Below are positions 7,901-15,676 of a stretch of 26,989 nt of DNA, piece by piece (position 1 is the first letter of the stretch; each line of letters opens with the position of its first letter). The stretch comes from JBEINZ01 sp040377825 (GTDB lineage: Bacteria; Pseudomonadota; Alphaproteobacteria; Rhizobiales; Ancalomicrobiaceae). Location: positions 1-26,989 of the forward strand of contig JBEINZ010000015.1 in the NCBI GenBank assembly GCA_040377825.1. The letters are read 5' to 3'. The translations under genes were made by a program, and so were the position numbers. The notes under the pieces are model-generated. The model saw nothing but the letters and a program-made list of their open reading frames with translations, was not told where the DNA came from and ran no database searches.

Positions 7901-9430
7901 ATGCGTGATCTGGTCATAGGCATCGATGCCTCAACCTCCGCCGTGAAGGGCATCGCGTTCAACCGAACGGGCCACCCAGAGGCGGAGGCCCGAGAGGACT
8001 ATTCGACCTCGAACCCCTTGCCGGGTCATTTCGAACAAGATGCCGTGGATTGGTGGCGCGCCCTCACAGCTGTTACCCAACGGTTGACCGCCGAGGTCGA
8101 CGCGGGGCGGATCGCGGCGATCGCGATCGGGCACCAGCGCGAGACATTCACCCTCCTCGATCCAGACGGTAGACCCGTGCGTCCCGCCATTCTTTGGCTC
8201 GACGAACGGGCGCGCGATCAGGTCGCCCGATTGTCCGATGAGCTTGGCCGCGAACGCATTCGCGATATCAGCGGCAAGCCACCGGATCCAACGCCGGCGC
8301 TCTACGCGCTGGCATGGCTGCGCGAACATGAGCCGGACATCATTGATCGCGCGTCGGTGGTGGTGGATGTTCACGCCTTTCTGATCCACAGGCTGACCGG
8401 CAGGTTGGCAACAGCCATCGCCGCCGCCGATCCCCTCGGACTGATCGATATCGCCGCCGGGACATGGGACCCAATCTTGGTGGCGGCCGCGGGCTTGGAT
8501 CCTCGCCATCTGCTGGAACTGGTTTCATCAGGCGAGCGGATTGGCGCGCTTTCGGCCGAGGCCGCCGTGGCGACCGGCCTTCTTAAAGGCACGCCAGTGA
8601 TTGCCGGCGCCGGAGACGGGCAAATGGCCGGTCTCGGGGTCGGAGCGGTTGATGAACGGACCGGCTACCTTTCGCTCGGTACGGGGATCGTGGCGGGCCT
8701 TTATTGCCGGAAATGCCGCACCTCCGACGCCCACCGCACCCTGACGAGCCCGACAGGCCAGGGCTATATGGTCGAAGCGGTCTTGCGCTCGGGGATGTCG
8801 CTGGTCGATTGGGCGGCCCGCATGATGAGCGGCGGGGAAAAGGCCGAAGCTAAGACATTGGAACGATTTTCGAACGAAGCGGAACGGGTCGGTCCCGGCG
8901 CCGGCGGGGTCATGGTATTGCCCTACTGGGCCGGCGTGATGAACCCCTATTGGAGTCCTCAGGCGCGCGGCGTCGTGATCGGGCTCAGTCTGGATCACGG
9001 ACCCGGTCATGTTTTCCGAGCGGTTCTGGAGGGTCTCGCCTTTGAGCAGGCCGTTGCAGTGTCAGCGATGGAGGCGAGTATCGGACGGCGGGCAGAACGT
9101 TTCGTTGTCTCCGGCGGCGGCGCGCGGTCGCGTCTGTTGATGACAATACTGGCAGCCGTGCTTGGCCGTCCTCTTGCAAAGTCCAGCGTCGCGGACGCGG
9201 TGGCACTTGGCGCGGCGATCCTGGCGGCGGTCGGATCCGGCTGGTATCCAAGCGTTGCCGAGGCGGTGGCGGGAATGGTCTCCGCGCCAAGCGAGGAAGT
9301 CCAACCCGATCCGATCTTGGCGGCGACCTACGCCCCGATGCTCGACGTGTACGGACGGCTCTTTTCCGAAACCTCGCGGATCGTTTCGGATGCGCAAATC
9401 GCCTACGGCCGAGTTCCGCGCCCTCAATAA
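7901..9430 (+). CDS. FGGY-family carbohydrate kinase
   Basis: This 509-residue kinase phosphorylates a sugar, ketose or polyol with ATP in the cytoplasm. The N-terminal phosphate loop is GIDASTSAVKG (7-17). The catalytic aspartate is D239 in AGAGDGQMAG, the second phosphate loop is YLSLGTGIV, and SGGGARS marks the ATP-binding C-terminal lobe. The substrate loop reads IGHQRETFTLLD, which keeps the QRET of glycerol kinase rather than the GQMHG of xylulokinases. The closest automatic label would be xylulokinase-like, but specificity is open. The start is 3 nt after the oxidoreductase stop codon, with no strong ribosome-binding site, so it is probably translated by coupling. Its last 7 nt overlap the end of the convergent SorC-type gene. 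Confidence 0.88.
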   Translation: MRDLVIGIDASTSAVKGIAFNRTGHPEAEAREDYSTSNPLPGHFEQDAVDWWRALTAVTQRLTAEVDAGRIAAIAIGHQRETFTLLDPDGRPVRPAILWLDERARDQVARLSDELGRERIRDISGKPPDPTPALYALAWLREHEPDIIDRASVVVDVHAFLIHRLTGRLATAIAAADPLGLIDIAAGTWDPILVAAAGLDPRHLLELVSSGERIGALSAEAAVATGLLKGTPVIAGAGDGQMAGLGVGAVDERTGYLSLGTGIVAGLYCRKCRTSDAHRTLTSPTGQGYMVEAVLRSGMSLVDWAARMMSGGEKAEAKTLERFSNEAERVGPGAGGVMVLPYWAGVMNPYWSPQARGVVIGLSLDHGPGHVFRAVLEGLAFEQAVAVSAMEASIGRRAERFVVSGGGARSRLLMTILAAVLGRPLAKSSVADAVALGAAILAAVGSGWYPSVAEAVAGMVSAPSEEVQPDPILAATYAPMLDVYGRLFSETSRIVSDAQIAYGRVPRPQ

Positions 9431-10389
9431 CGCAGCAAGCCCGTCGCGGCCGTTTCGTCGGTCACGAAAATCGACGCTTTCGTCAAGTTGAGCGCAGCGC
9501 GCAACACTGAGATCTTCTCCCGGCCACCGGAGGCGAGGATGATCTTCGGGATACGGGCAAGTTCTGAAACAGGGAACGCACAGACCCGACGATTGACGTC
9601 GTGGTCGATCAAGTCCCCTCGCTCGTCCAGGAACTGGCAAAGCAAATCGCCCGTGGCGCCGGCCGCGCGCAACTCTTCGATTTCCTCGACACCCAGAAAG
9701 CCATAACGGCCGATCGGGCTTTCTGGCGTGAGCGCGCCAACGCTGATCAAGGCGAGGTCCGCGCGCCGCGTCCGATTGATCACTTCTCGCACGCCGCGCT
9801 GCTGCATGAAGGCATCACGATCACCGGGATCATCAGCATAGGCAGGCACCGGCAACATATGGCATTCGGCACCAAGCTTCTCGGCAAGGTTCCAAGCGCA
9901 TTCGGTCGGATTAAGCGGCTGCGCCCGCGCAAGTCCGCCGAGCATGGAGAGGATCGTCACACCGGGCACGTCGCGGCTTGGAAAGCGGCGGATGGCGTAA
10001 TGCAGCGTACGCCCCCACCCAATCGCGACGGTCATCCCCTCCCCAATCGAATTTGACAGCATGATGCTCGCGGCCTGCGCGACCATCTCGTGGGTCTTGG
10101 CCGGATCGATCGACTTGGGAACGACAACCGCCTCGGTCAATCCATAACGTTCGCAAAGACGCTGCTCAAGCGAGATACATTCAGCAAGACGATGCGAAAC
10201 ACGGAACTGTATGATCCCCTCATCACGAGCCGCCGCGAGCAGGCGATGCACTTTCAAGCGGCTGACGCCGAGCAACTCGGCGATCCGCTCCTGCGTCTTG
10301 CCCTCAATGTAATAATGCCAAGCGGCGCGCACCTTGCTTTCTTCAGCGGTGTTTGGAAGTGCATCTAAATCTGTTTCGCGCCCATTCAC
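9424..10389 (-). CDS. SorC/LsrR-family sugar-responsive regulator
   Basis: This 321-residue protein belongs to the SorC/DeoR-like group, which includes LsrR and EryD. The N-terminal helix-turn-helix covers about residues 30-52 (TQERIAELLGVSRLKVHRL). The rest is the sugar-phosphate-binding domain, with the typical IGWGRTLHYAI and FPVSELARIPKIILASGG stretches. I chose the GTG at 10389 because GGAG lies 8 nt upstream and the pre-HTH length then matches LsrR; the frame stays open upstream to ATGs at 10443 and 10533. It converges with the kinase gene (7-nt overlap) and diverges from the importer at 10651, so it probably controls both. These regulators usually sense a phosphorylated intermediate, here plausibly the kinase product. 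Confidence 0.9.
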   Translation of the reverse strand: MNGRETDLDALPNTAEESKVRAAWHYYIEGKTQERIAELLGVSRLKVHRLLAAARDEGIIQFRVSHRLAECISLEQRLCERYGLTEAVVVPKSIDPAKTHEMVAQAASIMLSNSIGEGMTVAIGWGRTLHYAIRRFPSRDVPGVTILSMLGGLARAQPLNPTECAWNLAEKLGAECHMLPVPAYADDPGDRDAFMQQRGVREVINRTRRADLALISVGALTPESPIGRYGFLGVEEIEELRAAGATGDLLCQFLDERGDLIDHDVNRRVCAFPVSELARIPKIILASGGREKISVLRAALNLTKASIFVTDETAATGLLRY

Positions 10390-10500
10390 TTTTGAATCTC
10401 CGAGGTTATGGACCGGACTGACTGTCTCTACCGCAGCGATCATGCGGTCCCCATGCCCATACGGCCTCTCGATCAGACACCGCCATCCACGCGCCTCGCA

Positions 10501-10516
10501 AAGGACCGCGATCCTT
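10501..10516. promoter_or_regulatory. 16-bp near-perfect palindrome, candidate SorC operator
   Basis: AAGGACCGCGATCCTT pairs at 7 of 8 positions. It lies in the divergent region between the SorC-type regulator (start 10389, minus) and the CUT2 importer promoter (about 10568, plus). Its position suits autoregulation or control of both directions. Assignment to the regulator is by position only. Confidence 0.4.
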
Positions 10517-10567
10517 GAACCGCAAAATGCCACCCGAACTCCGCACGCTCAGAGTGCATTCTTCGAG

Positions 10568-10596
10568 TTGACAGAGCCATACCGGCTCAGTAGCAT
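10568..10596 (+). promoter_or_regulatory. Strong promoter with internal inverted repeat upstream of the first CUT2 importer
   Basis: A consensus -35, TTGACA (10568-10573), a 17-nt spacer and a -10, TAGCAT (10591-10596), lie upstream of the permease start at 10651. The leader would be about 45-50 nt. Inside the spacer, GAGCC (10574-10578) and GGCTC (10584-10588) form an inverted repeat with a 5-nt centre. A repressor bound there would block RNA polymerase. Confidence 0.55.
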
Positions 10597-10650
10597 GAAC
10601 AAAGTTAGATGCCAAAGAGCATTATTTCAAAATGATTTGGGAGGGAGCGG

Positions 10651-11724
10651 GTGACCAAGGGACAGGCGCTTGGCGTTGATCCTGCCAGCGGTGATCGCCA
10701 TGATGCCGAGCATGATTCAAGATCTATCCATCCCGGACCGCCTGACCCAACGACGCCGCGTGCCCACTTTGCCGGCCTAAACCACATTGTCTCAAAGCTA
10801 TTCTCCGGAACTGGCGGGCCTCTGTTCGGCCTCATCGTATTGTGCATTTTCTTGTCGGTTACGACGGACACGTTCCTCACTGTTCGCAACATTCTTAATG
10901 TCCTCGACCAAATCACCGTGCTCGGCATCATGGCCGTAGGAATGACGCTGGTTATCCTAGTCGGCGGGATCGATCTGTCCGTTGGGTCGATCGTGGCACT
11001 TTCGATGATGGTGATGGGCTACATCGCCAACGAAATGGGGCTGCCGTTACCACTCGGTATGGTCGTCGCACTCCTTGCCTCCGCACTTTGTGGGCTCGCC
11101 TCAGGCCTGTTGGTCACCAAGGCGCGACTGCCGTCCTTCATCGCCACGCTTGCGATGATGTCGATCGCGCGCGGGCTCGCCAGCATCATTACGGACGGTC
11201 AGCAGATCGTCGGCTTCGATGAATGGTTCAATGAGCTATCCATAAAACGCTACTTCGGATTTCTTTCGGCGACGGTCGCGATCATGCTGATCACCATCGT
11301 CATTGCTGGCGTCATACTACGCTTTCGTACCGAAGGGCGTGTGCTCTACGCGATCGGCGGCAGCGCCGAGGTTGCGCGGTTGGCCGGCATCAAGGTCGAT
11401 CGGGTCACGGCGATGGTCTACACCTTATGCGGGCTTTCGGCAGGTCTTGCAGGCATTGTGCTTGCCGCACGATTGGACTCGGCGCAACCGAGCTCGGGGC
11501 TTGGCTATGAGCTCGATACAATCGCGGCCGTGGTGATCGGTGGCGCAAGCCTGAACGGGGGAGTCGGTTCGATCGGGGGCACGATCGTCGGCGTGCTGAT
11601 CATCGGTTTTCTCCGCAACGGCCTCAATCTGCTCGGCGTTTCCCCGTTCATCCAACAGATCGTGATCGGCGTTGTCGTCGCCGCGGCCGTTTCCGCCGAT
11701 GCGCTGCGCCGCAGACGGACTTGA
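10651..11724 (+). CDS. CUT2 (ribose-type) ABC permease
   Basis: This is a 357-residue inner-membrane permease of the RbsC family. After an unusually long, polar N-terminal region of about 55 residues, the hydrophobic segments begin at GPLFGLIVLCIFLS. The family hallmark MTLVILVGGIDLSVGSIVAL is present. The ATPase-contact loop includes GGSAEVARLAGIKV, and the late motif DTIAAVVIGGASLNGGVGSI is typical. GTG 10651 follows a strong GGGAGGG site. It is first in the operon permease / binding protein / ATPase, an order different from the common rbsACB. The binding-protein gene follows after 138 nt containing hairpins. Confidence 0.9.
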   Translation: MTKGQALGVDPASGDRHDAEHDSRSIHPGPPDPTTPRAHFAGLNHIVSKLFSGTGGPLFGLIVLCIFLSVTTDTFLTVRNILNVLDQITVLGIMAVGMTLVILVGGIDLSVGSIVALSMMVMGYIANEMGLPLPLGMVVALLASALCGLASGLLVTKARLPSFIATLAMMSIARGLASIITDGQQIVGFDEWFNELSIKRYFGFLSATVAIMLITIVIAGVILRFRTEGRVLYAIGGSAEVARLAGIKVDRVTAMVYTLCGLSAGLAGIVLAARLDSAQPSSGLGYELDTIAAVVIGGASLNGGVGSIGGTIVGVLIIGFLRNGLNLLGVSPFIQQIVIGVVVAAAVSADALRRRRT

Positions 11725-11729
11725 ATTTC

Positions 11730-11798
11730 GGCTCGGTACGCCGAGCCCAACGAAATCGCCCGATCGCAATTGGGCGAGAAGACCGGGTCACGGCCCGG
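11730..11798 (+). promoter_or_regulatory. Three consecutive hairpins between permease and binding-protein genes
   Basis: The first hairpin is GGCTCGG-TACG-CCGAGCC (11730-11747), a 7-bp stem with a tetraloop. The second pairs CGCCC (11757-11761) with GGGCG (11772-11776). The third pairs CCGGG (11783-11787) with CCCGG (11794-11798). None is followed by a U-run. Tandem stems just upstream of a binding-protein gene fit RNA processing and 5'-end protection, which raise binding-protein output relative to the permease. Confidence 0.5.
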
Positions 11799-11862
11799 AA
11801 CGAAAAGATCCGCCTGTCGAGGGACATCGTCGGGAGAGCGGCATCGTCTAGTGGAGGAAAAC

Positions 11863-12801
11863 ATGTCAAGCCACCGTAAAACTGTTGTCGCGGCCGTCGC
11901 CGCGCTCGCTCTCATCGGTGCCGGCGTTCCGGCATCGGCCAAGGAAGTCAAGAAGATCGGTCTGGCGGTCGCGAACCTGCAAGCCAACTTCTTCAATCAG
12001 ATCAAGCAGTCGGTCGAGGCCTATGCGGCCACCAAGGGCATCAAGGTGATCACCGTCGATGCCAAGGGCGACTCGGCCACCCAAGTCAGTCAGGTCCAGG
12101 ACCTCCTCACCCAAGGCATCGATGCCTTCATCTACATTCCGGCCGGCGCATCAGCGGCTGCCGTGCCGACGCGCGCGGCGAAGGCGGCGGGCGTGCCCGT
12201 TGTGAACATCGACCGTAATCCGGACGGCGCGCCCGGCGATACGTTCATCGCCACCGACTCCGTCTCCTCCGCGAAGGCGGTTTGCGAATATCTGATCAAG
12301 CAAGCCGGCGGCAAGGGCGAGATGCTGATGATCCACGGCCAGAAGGGTACAACACCCGAAGTCGATCGGACCAACGGCTGCAAGCAGGCCATCGCAGCGG
12401 CGCCGGGCGTAAAACTGGTCGGCGAGCAGTGGAGCCAGCTTTGGTCGCAGGACGAAGGCTTTAAGATCACACAGGACTTGATGCAGGCACACCCGAACGT
12501 CTCGATCATTTTTGCCCAAGCTGACGGCCTCGCCCTCGGCGCGGCCCAAGCGATCAAGGTGCTGAACCCGGGCCGGAAGATCTGGGTCGGAGGCTTCGAC
12601 GGTGACACCGCTGCTCTCGAGGCACTCAAGAACGGCGTCTTCGACGTGACCGCGACACAAAAGACGCAATTCATGGGCCGTCTCGGCGTCGATATGGCGA
12701 TCAAGCTGGCCGCGGGCGAAATGGTGCCGGCAATCCAGCTGCAAGATGCGACGCTGACGACAAAGGAAAACGTCGAAGGCTTCATCAAGGATCACCCCTG
12801 A
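11863..12801 (+). CDS. CUT2 periplasmic sugar-binding protein (RbsB-like)
   Basis: This 312-residue periplasmic-binding protein is of the ribose/LacI-like fold (Peripla_BP_4). The signal peptide is about residues 1-26 with an ASA-K cleavage site. The mature protein begins KKIGLAVANLQANFFNQIK, followed by ITVDAKGDSATQVSQVQDL and VPVVNIDRNP, all typical of RbsB relatives. ATG 11863 is preceded by a perfect GGAGG; an in-frame upstream start at 11770 would place residues before the signal peptide and cover the hairpins. The gene is flanked on both sides by stable hairpins. The ligand is unknown; the neighbouring FGGY kinase suggests a sugar, ketose or polyol. Confidence 0.9.
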   Translation: MSSHRKTVVAAVAALALIGAGVPASAKEVKKIGLAVANLQANFFNQIKQSVEAYAATKGIKVITVDAKGDSATQVSQVQDLLTQGIDAFIYIPAGASAAAVPTRAAKAAGVPVVNIDRNPDGAPGDTFIATDSVSSAKAVCEYLIKQAGGKGEMLMIHGQKGTTPEVDRTNGCKQAIAAAPGVKLVGEQWSQLWSQDEGFKITQDLMQAHPNVSIIFAQADGLALGAAQAIKVLNPGRKIWVGGFDGDTAALEALKNGVFDVTATQKTQFMGRLGVDMAIKLAAGEMVPAIQLQDATLTTKENVEGFIKDHP

Positions 12802-12808
12802 TTTGAAA

Positions 12809-12845
12809 GAGGCGGCGGCGGGGCTTGCTATCCGCTCGCCGCCTC
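12809..12845 (+). promoter_or_regulatory. Strong intercistronic hairpin after the binding-protein gene
   Basis: GAGGCGGCG (12809-12817) pairs with CGCCGCCTC (12837-12845) over 9 bp. After a one-base bulge, GCGG (12818-12821) pairs with CCGC (12832-12835), leaving a 10-nt loop. It begins 8 nt after the stop codon. Without a U-run it should act mainly as a 3' exonuclease barrier or partial terminator, lowering ATPase expression relative to the binding protein. Confidence 0.6.
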
Positions 12846-12876
12846 CACACCTCCCCGGCCGTAAGGAACACCCACC

Positions 12877-14361
12877 ATGTCCACGCACGACGGACTCGTG
12901 ATCCGGGGCGTCTCCAAATCCTTCGGCGGCGTCAGCGTTCTAAGCGATGTCGAGCTGGACGTGCGTCCCGGCGAGGTCGTTGCGCTCTTAGGCGAGAACG
13001 GCGCGGGAAAATCTACGCTCTCGTCAATCATCGCCGGCTCGCAGCCGGCCGACAGCGGCACGCTCAGCTGGAACGGGCGCCCTTATAGCCCTAGCTCTCC
13101 GGGCGAGGCGATCGCCGCCGGCATCGGCATGATCCACCAGGAGCTGCGCCTCCTGCCTGACCTGACCATCGCCGAGAACGTGTTCGTCGGGCGCCTTCCA
13201 ACGAAGCACGGCATCGTCGATCGCGCACGGATGGAAAACGATGCCGCTCGCCAACTCAGCCGGCTCGGTCTCAATTTGCCGCCCGATCGTCTCGTCCGCA
13301 CGCTGCGCATCGCGCAGCAGCAGCAAGTCGAGATCGCCAAGGCGCTGTTGCTCAATGCGCGCCTCTTAATTCTGGACGAACCAACTGCCGCGCTTGGAGG
13401 ACATGAAACGGAACTCCTATTCGCGCAGATCGCCCGCCTGAAAGCCGACGGGGTCTCGTTCATCTACATCAGCCATCGGTTGGACGAGATCGCCAAGATC
13501 GCCGACCGAATAACGGTGCTGCGCGACGGTCGCAAGGTCGCCGATTTTGAAAAGGGTACGGTGCCTGTCCGTACGCTGGTTGAGCATATGGTCGGGCGCA
13601 CGGTCGATCGAATGTTTCCCAAGCTGGAAACGCCAGACGAGGAGATCGTGCTTGAGGTCGAGAGCCTCAGCGCGCCTGACGGTACGTTTAGAAATGTCTC
13701 CTTCGCCGTGCGCCGCGGCGAAATTCTTGGCATCGCCGGATTGATCGGCGCGGGGCGCACCGAACTGGTGCGTGCGGTGACCGGAGCGGACCCAGCCGCG
13801 TCCGGGCGCATTCGGGTTCTCGGAGCAACGATTACCTTATCGGGACCGCATGACGCCATCCGCGCTGGGATGGCGCTCGTGCCGGAAGACCGGAAGCATC
13901 ACGGCGTTGTCGTGGATCATTCGATCGAGGAAAACCTTGCCCTCGCCAATTACGACCGTCTATCTGTCAGTGGCTGGATCTGGCCAAAGGCCGTGCGGCG
14001 GTTCGCCGAAGCCGGTATCGAGAAGATGGGCGTGAAAGGGCGCGCGGAGCAATTGGTCCGCCGCCTCTCCGGGGGCAACCAGCAAAAGGTCGTCATCGCC
14101 AAATGGCTGGCGCGCGCGCCCAGGATCGTGGTCCTCGACGAACCGACCCGAGGCATCGATGTGGGCGCTCGCGCGGCAATTTACGAAGTGATCGTGGAAC
14201 TCGCAAAGCAAGGCATGGCCGTCATCGTCGTCAGTTCGGACCTAGAGGAAGTCCTCGGCCTGTCCCACCGAGTCCTCGTGCTGAGCCGCGGCCGGCAAAC
14301 CGGACTGATTGACCGCGCGGACGCAACCAACATCAAGGTGATGGAATTGGCGACGGCCTGA
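12877..14361 (+). CDS. CUT2 two-domain sugar ABC ATPase (RbsA-like)
   Basis: This 494-residue fused double ATPase powers the permease encoded at 10651. Domain 1 has Walker A GENGAGKST (39-47), an atypical signature region LRIAQQQQVEIAKAL (143-157) and Walker B LLILDEPTAAL (164-174). Domain 2 has a degenerate P-loop GLIGAGRTE (288-296) lacking the lysine, PEDRK (336-340), LSGGNQQK (397-404) and VLDEPTRGID. This asymmetry, with one full and one degenerate P-loop, is normal for RbsA, MglA and XylG. AAGGA lies about 9 nt before the ATG. It is the last gene of the operon; a 225-nt gap follows. Confidence 0.92.
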   Translation: MSTHDGLVIRGVSKSFGGVSVLSDVELDVRPGEVVALLGENGAGKSTLSSIIAGSQPADSGTLSWNGRPYSPSSPGEAIAAGIGMIHQELRLLPDLTIAENVFVGRLPTKHGIVDRARMENDAARQLSRLGLNLPPDRLVRTLRIAQQQQVEIAKALLLNARLLILDEPTAALGGHETELLFAQIARLKADGVSFIYISHRLDEIAKIADRITVLRDGRKVADFEKGTVPVRTLVEHMVGRTVDRMFPKLETPDEEIVLEVESLSAPDGTFRNVSFAVRRGEILGIAGLIGAGRTELVRAVTGADPAASGRIRVLGATITLSGPHDAIRAGMALVPEDRKHHGVVVDHSIEENLALANYDRLSVSGWIWPKAVRRFAEAGIEKMGVKGRAEQLVRRLSGGNQQKVVIAKWLARAPRIVVLDEPTRGIDVGARAAIYEVIVELAKQGMAVIVVSSDLEEVLGLSHRVLVLSRGRQTGLIDRADATNIKVMELATA

Positions 14362-14539
14362 CGACCGGAAGTACCCGCGGCGCGTTTCACTATGATCACG
14401 GTGTCGCGATAGGATCGATAGTGGTCTGCCGCTCACAAAATCACCCGGTCCATCGCCGCGCTGGCGCGTTTCTCAGCAGACGCCGGATTTTACGTCGCAT
14501 AGTGCTGAACCAATGGGCTTGATTTCAAAATCGGACTGA

Positions 14540-14568
14540 TTGACGGTAGTAAACCGTTTTAGTAAAGG
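14540..14568 (+). promoter_or_regulatory. LacI-type gene promoter with overlapping operator
   Basis: TTGACG (14540-14545), a 17-nt spacer and a weak -10, TAAAGG (14563-14568), lie just upstream of the LacI-type gene. The spacer contains TAAACCGTTTTA (14550-14561), a 12-bp palindrome with one mismatched pair and a central CG, the usual style of LacI-family operators. This suggests autorepression. Confidence 0.5.
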
Positions 14569-14586
14569 CCTTTATTGGGAGTGCCC

Positions 14587-15612
14587 GTGTCGCGTCGATC
14601 GACCATCGCTGAAGTGGCCAAGCGGGCCGGCGTGTCGCCCGCCGCGGTCTCGCGTTGGCTCAACGGCGGGATCACCCTTCCGACCAAGACCGCCGATCGT
14701 ATCCGGGAGGCGGTGCGGATTTTGGACTACCGGCCGAATGCTCAGGCTAGGCGCCTGTCGCGCGGGCGGGCCGAGGCGATCGGGATCGTCGTGCCGGATA
14801 TCGCCAACCCGTTCTTCGCGCTGATCGCCGGCGAGGCAGAGCGCGTGGCGGTGGAAGCCGGCTACGATCTCGTCATCTGGTCATCGCGCAACCGCATCGA
14901 GCGGGAACTCGCGTGTTTCGAGCGCCTTGCATCCGGCTTCATCGACGGTCTGATGCTGATCACCAATCATGAGGACGACGGGCGTTTGGCCGATCAGGTG
15001 ACGCGCCATAAGGGACGCGTCGTCATCGTCGACGAGGACGTCCGGGATGCGGCGGCCCCGCGTTTTTTCGTGGAGAATTTTGCCGGCGGCCGCACGGCGA
15101 CCGAGTTGTTGATCGATCTCGGGCACCGGCGCATCGCGCATATCGGTGGCCCCGTTGGTGTCATGAGCGCCATCGAGCGCGCCTCGGGCTGGCTGTCCGC
15201 CATGCATGACGCCGGCATTGACCCGCCGGACCGGTTTCATGTGTTCACCGAGTATGAAGTCGAGCCGGCGACGAAAGCCGCCGAAGCGCTGTTTGAAATC
15301 TCGCCGCGCCCGACCGCGATTTTCGCCGGAAGCGACGCGATCGCGTTGGGGGTGATGATCCAAGCGCGCGGACGCGGCGTGTCGATCCCAAACGACCTTT
15401 CGCTCGTTGGTTTCGATGGGCTGCCGATCATCGAATTGCTCGGACCCGCGCTGACCAGCGTGGCCCAGCCCATTGACGCCTTGGGCCGCTTCGCCGCCGA
15501 GCGGTTGATCGCAATGATCGAGGGCGGCCCGTTCGAGGCCGATACGCTGCGCCTGCCGGTTCGGCTGGTCCAAAGCGCATCGGTCGCGCCGCCCTCGGCG
15601 AAGGCCGCATAA
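14587..15612 (+). CDS. LacI-family transcriptional repressor
   Basis: This is a 341-residue regulator. The helix-turn-helix is TIAEVAKRAGVSPAAVSRWL (6-25) and the hinge helix follows in YRPNAQARRLS (48-58). A periplasmic-binding-protein-like effector domain begins with AIGIVVPDIANPFFALI, and later stretches such as AIFAGSDAIALG and SLVGFDGLPI are family-typical. I chose GTG 14587 because GGGAG lies 5 nt upstream; TTG 14575 and GTG 14581 are also in frame and would add only a few residues. It stands at the head of the second CUT2 importer / hydrolase operon and probably represses it in response to the imported sugar or a derivative. Confidence 0.92.
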   Translation: MSRRSTIAEVAKRAGVSPAAVSRWLNGGITLPTKTADRIREAVRILDYRPNAQARRLSRGRAEAIGIVVPDIANPFFALIAGEAERVAVEAGYDLVIWSSRNRIERELACFERLASGFIDGLMLITNHEDDGRLADQVTRHKGRVVIVDEDVRDAAAPRFFVENFAGGRTATELLIDLGHRRIAHIGGPVGVMSAIERASGWLSAMHDAGIDPPDRFHVFTEYEVEPATKAAEALFEISPRPTAIFAGSDAIALGVMIQARGRGVSIPNDLSLVGFDGLPIIELLGPALTSVAQPIDALGRFAAERLIAMIEGGPFEADTLRLPVRLVQSASVAPPSAKAA

Positions 15613-15617
15613 CCACT

Positions 15618-15633
15618 TGGATCTCCCGATCCA
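15618..15633 (+). terminator. Hairpin just after the LacI-type gene
   Basis: TGGATC-TCCC-GATCCA forms a perfect 6-bp stem with a 4-nt loop, starting 6 nt past the TAA stop codon. There is no U-run, so it may be a weak terminator or 3' stabiliser, or in DNA form an operator for the operon that follows. Confidence 0.35.
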
Positions 15634-15676
15634 CAAAGTAATTCGGGTCGTCCTGGGCGGTCCGTTATCCATCGTT

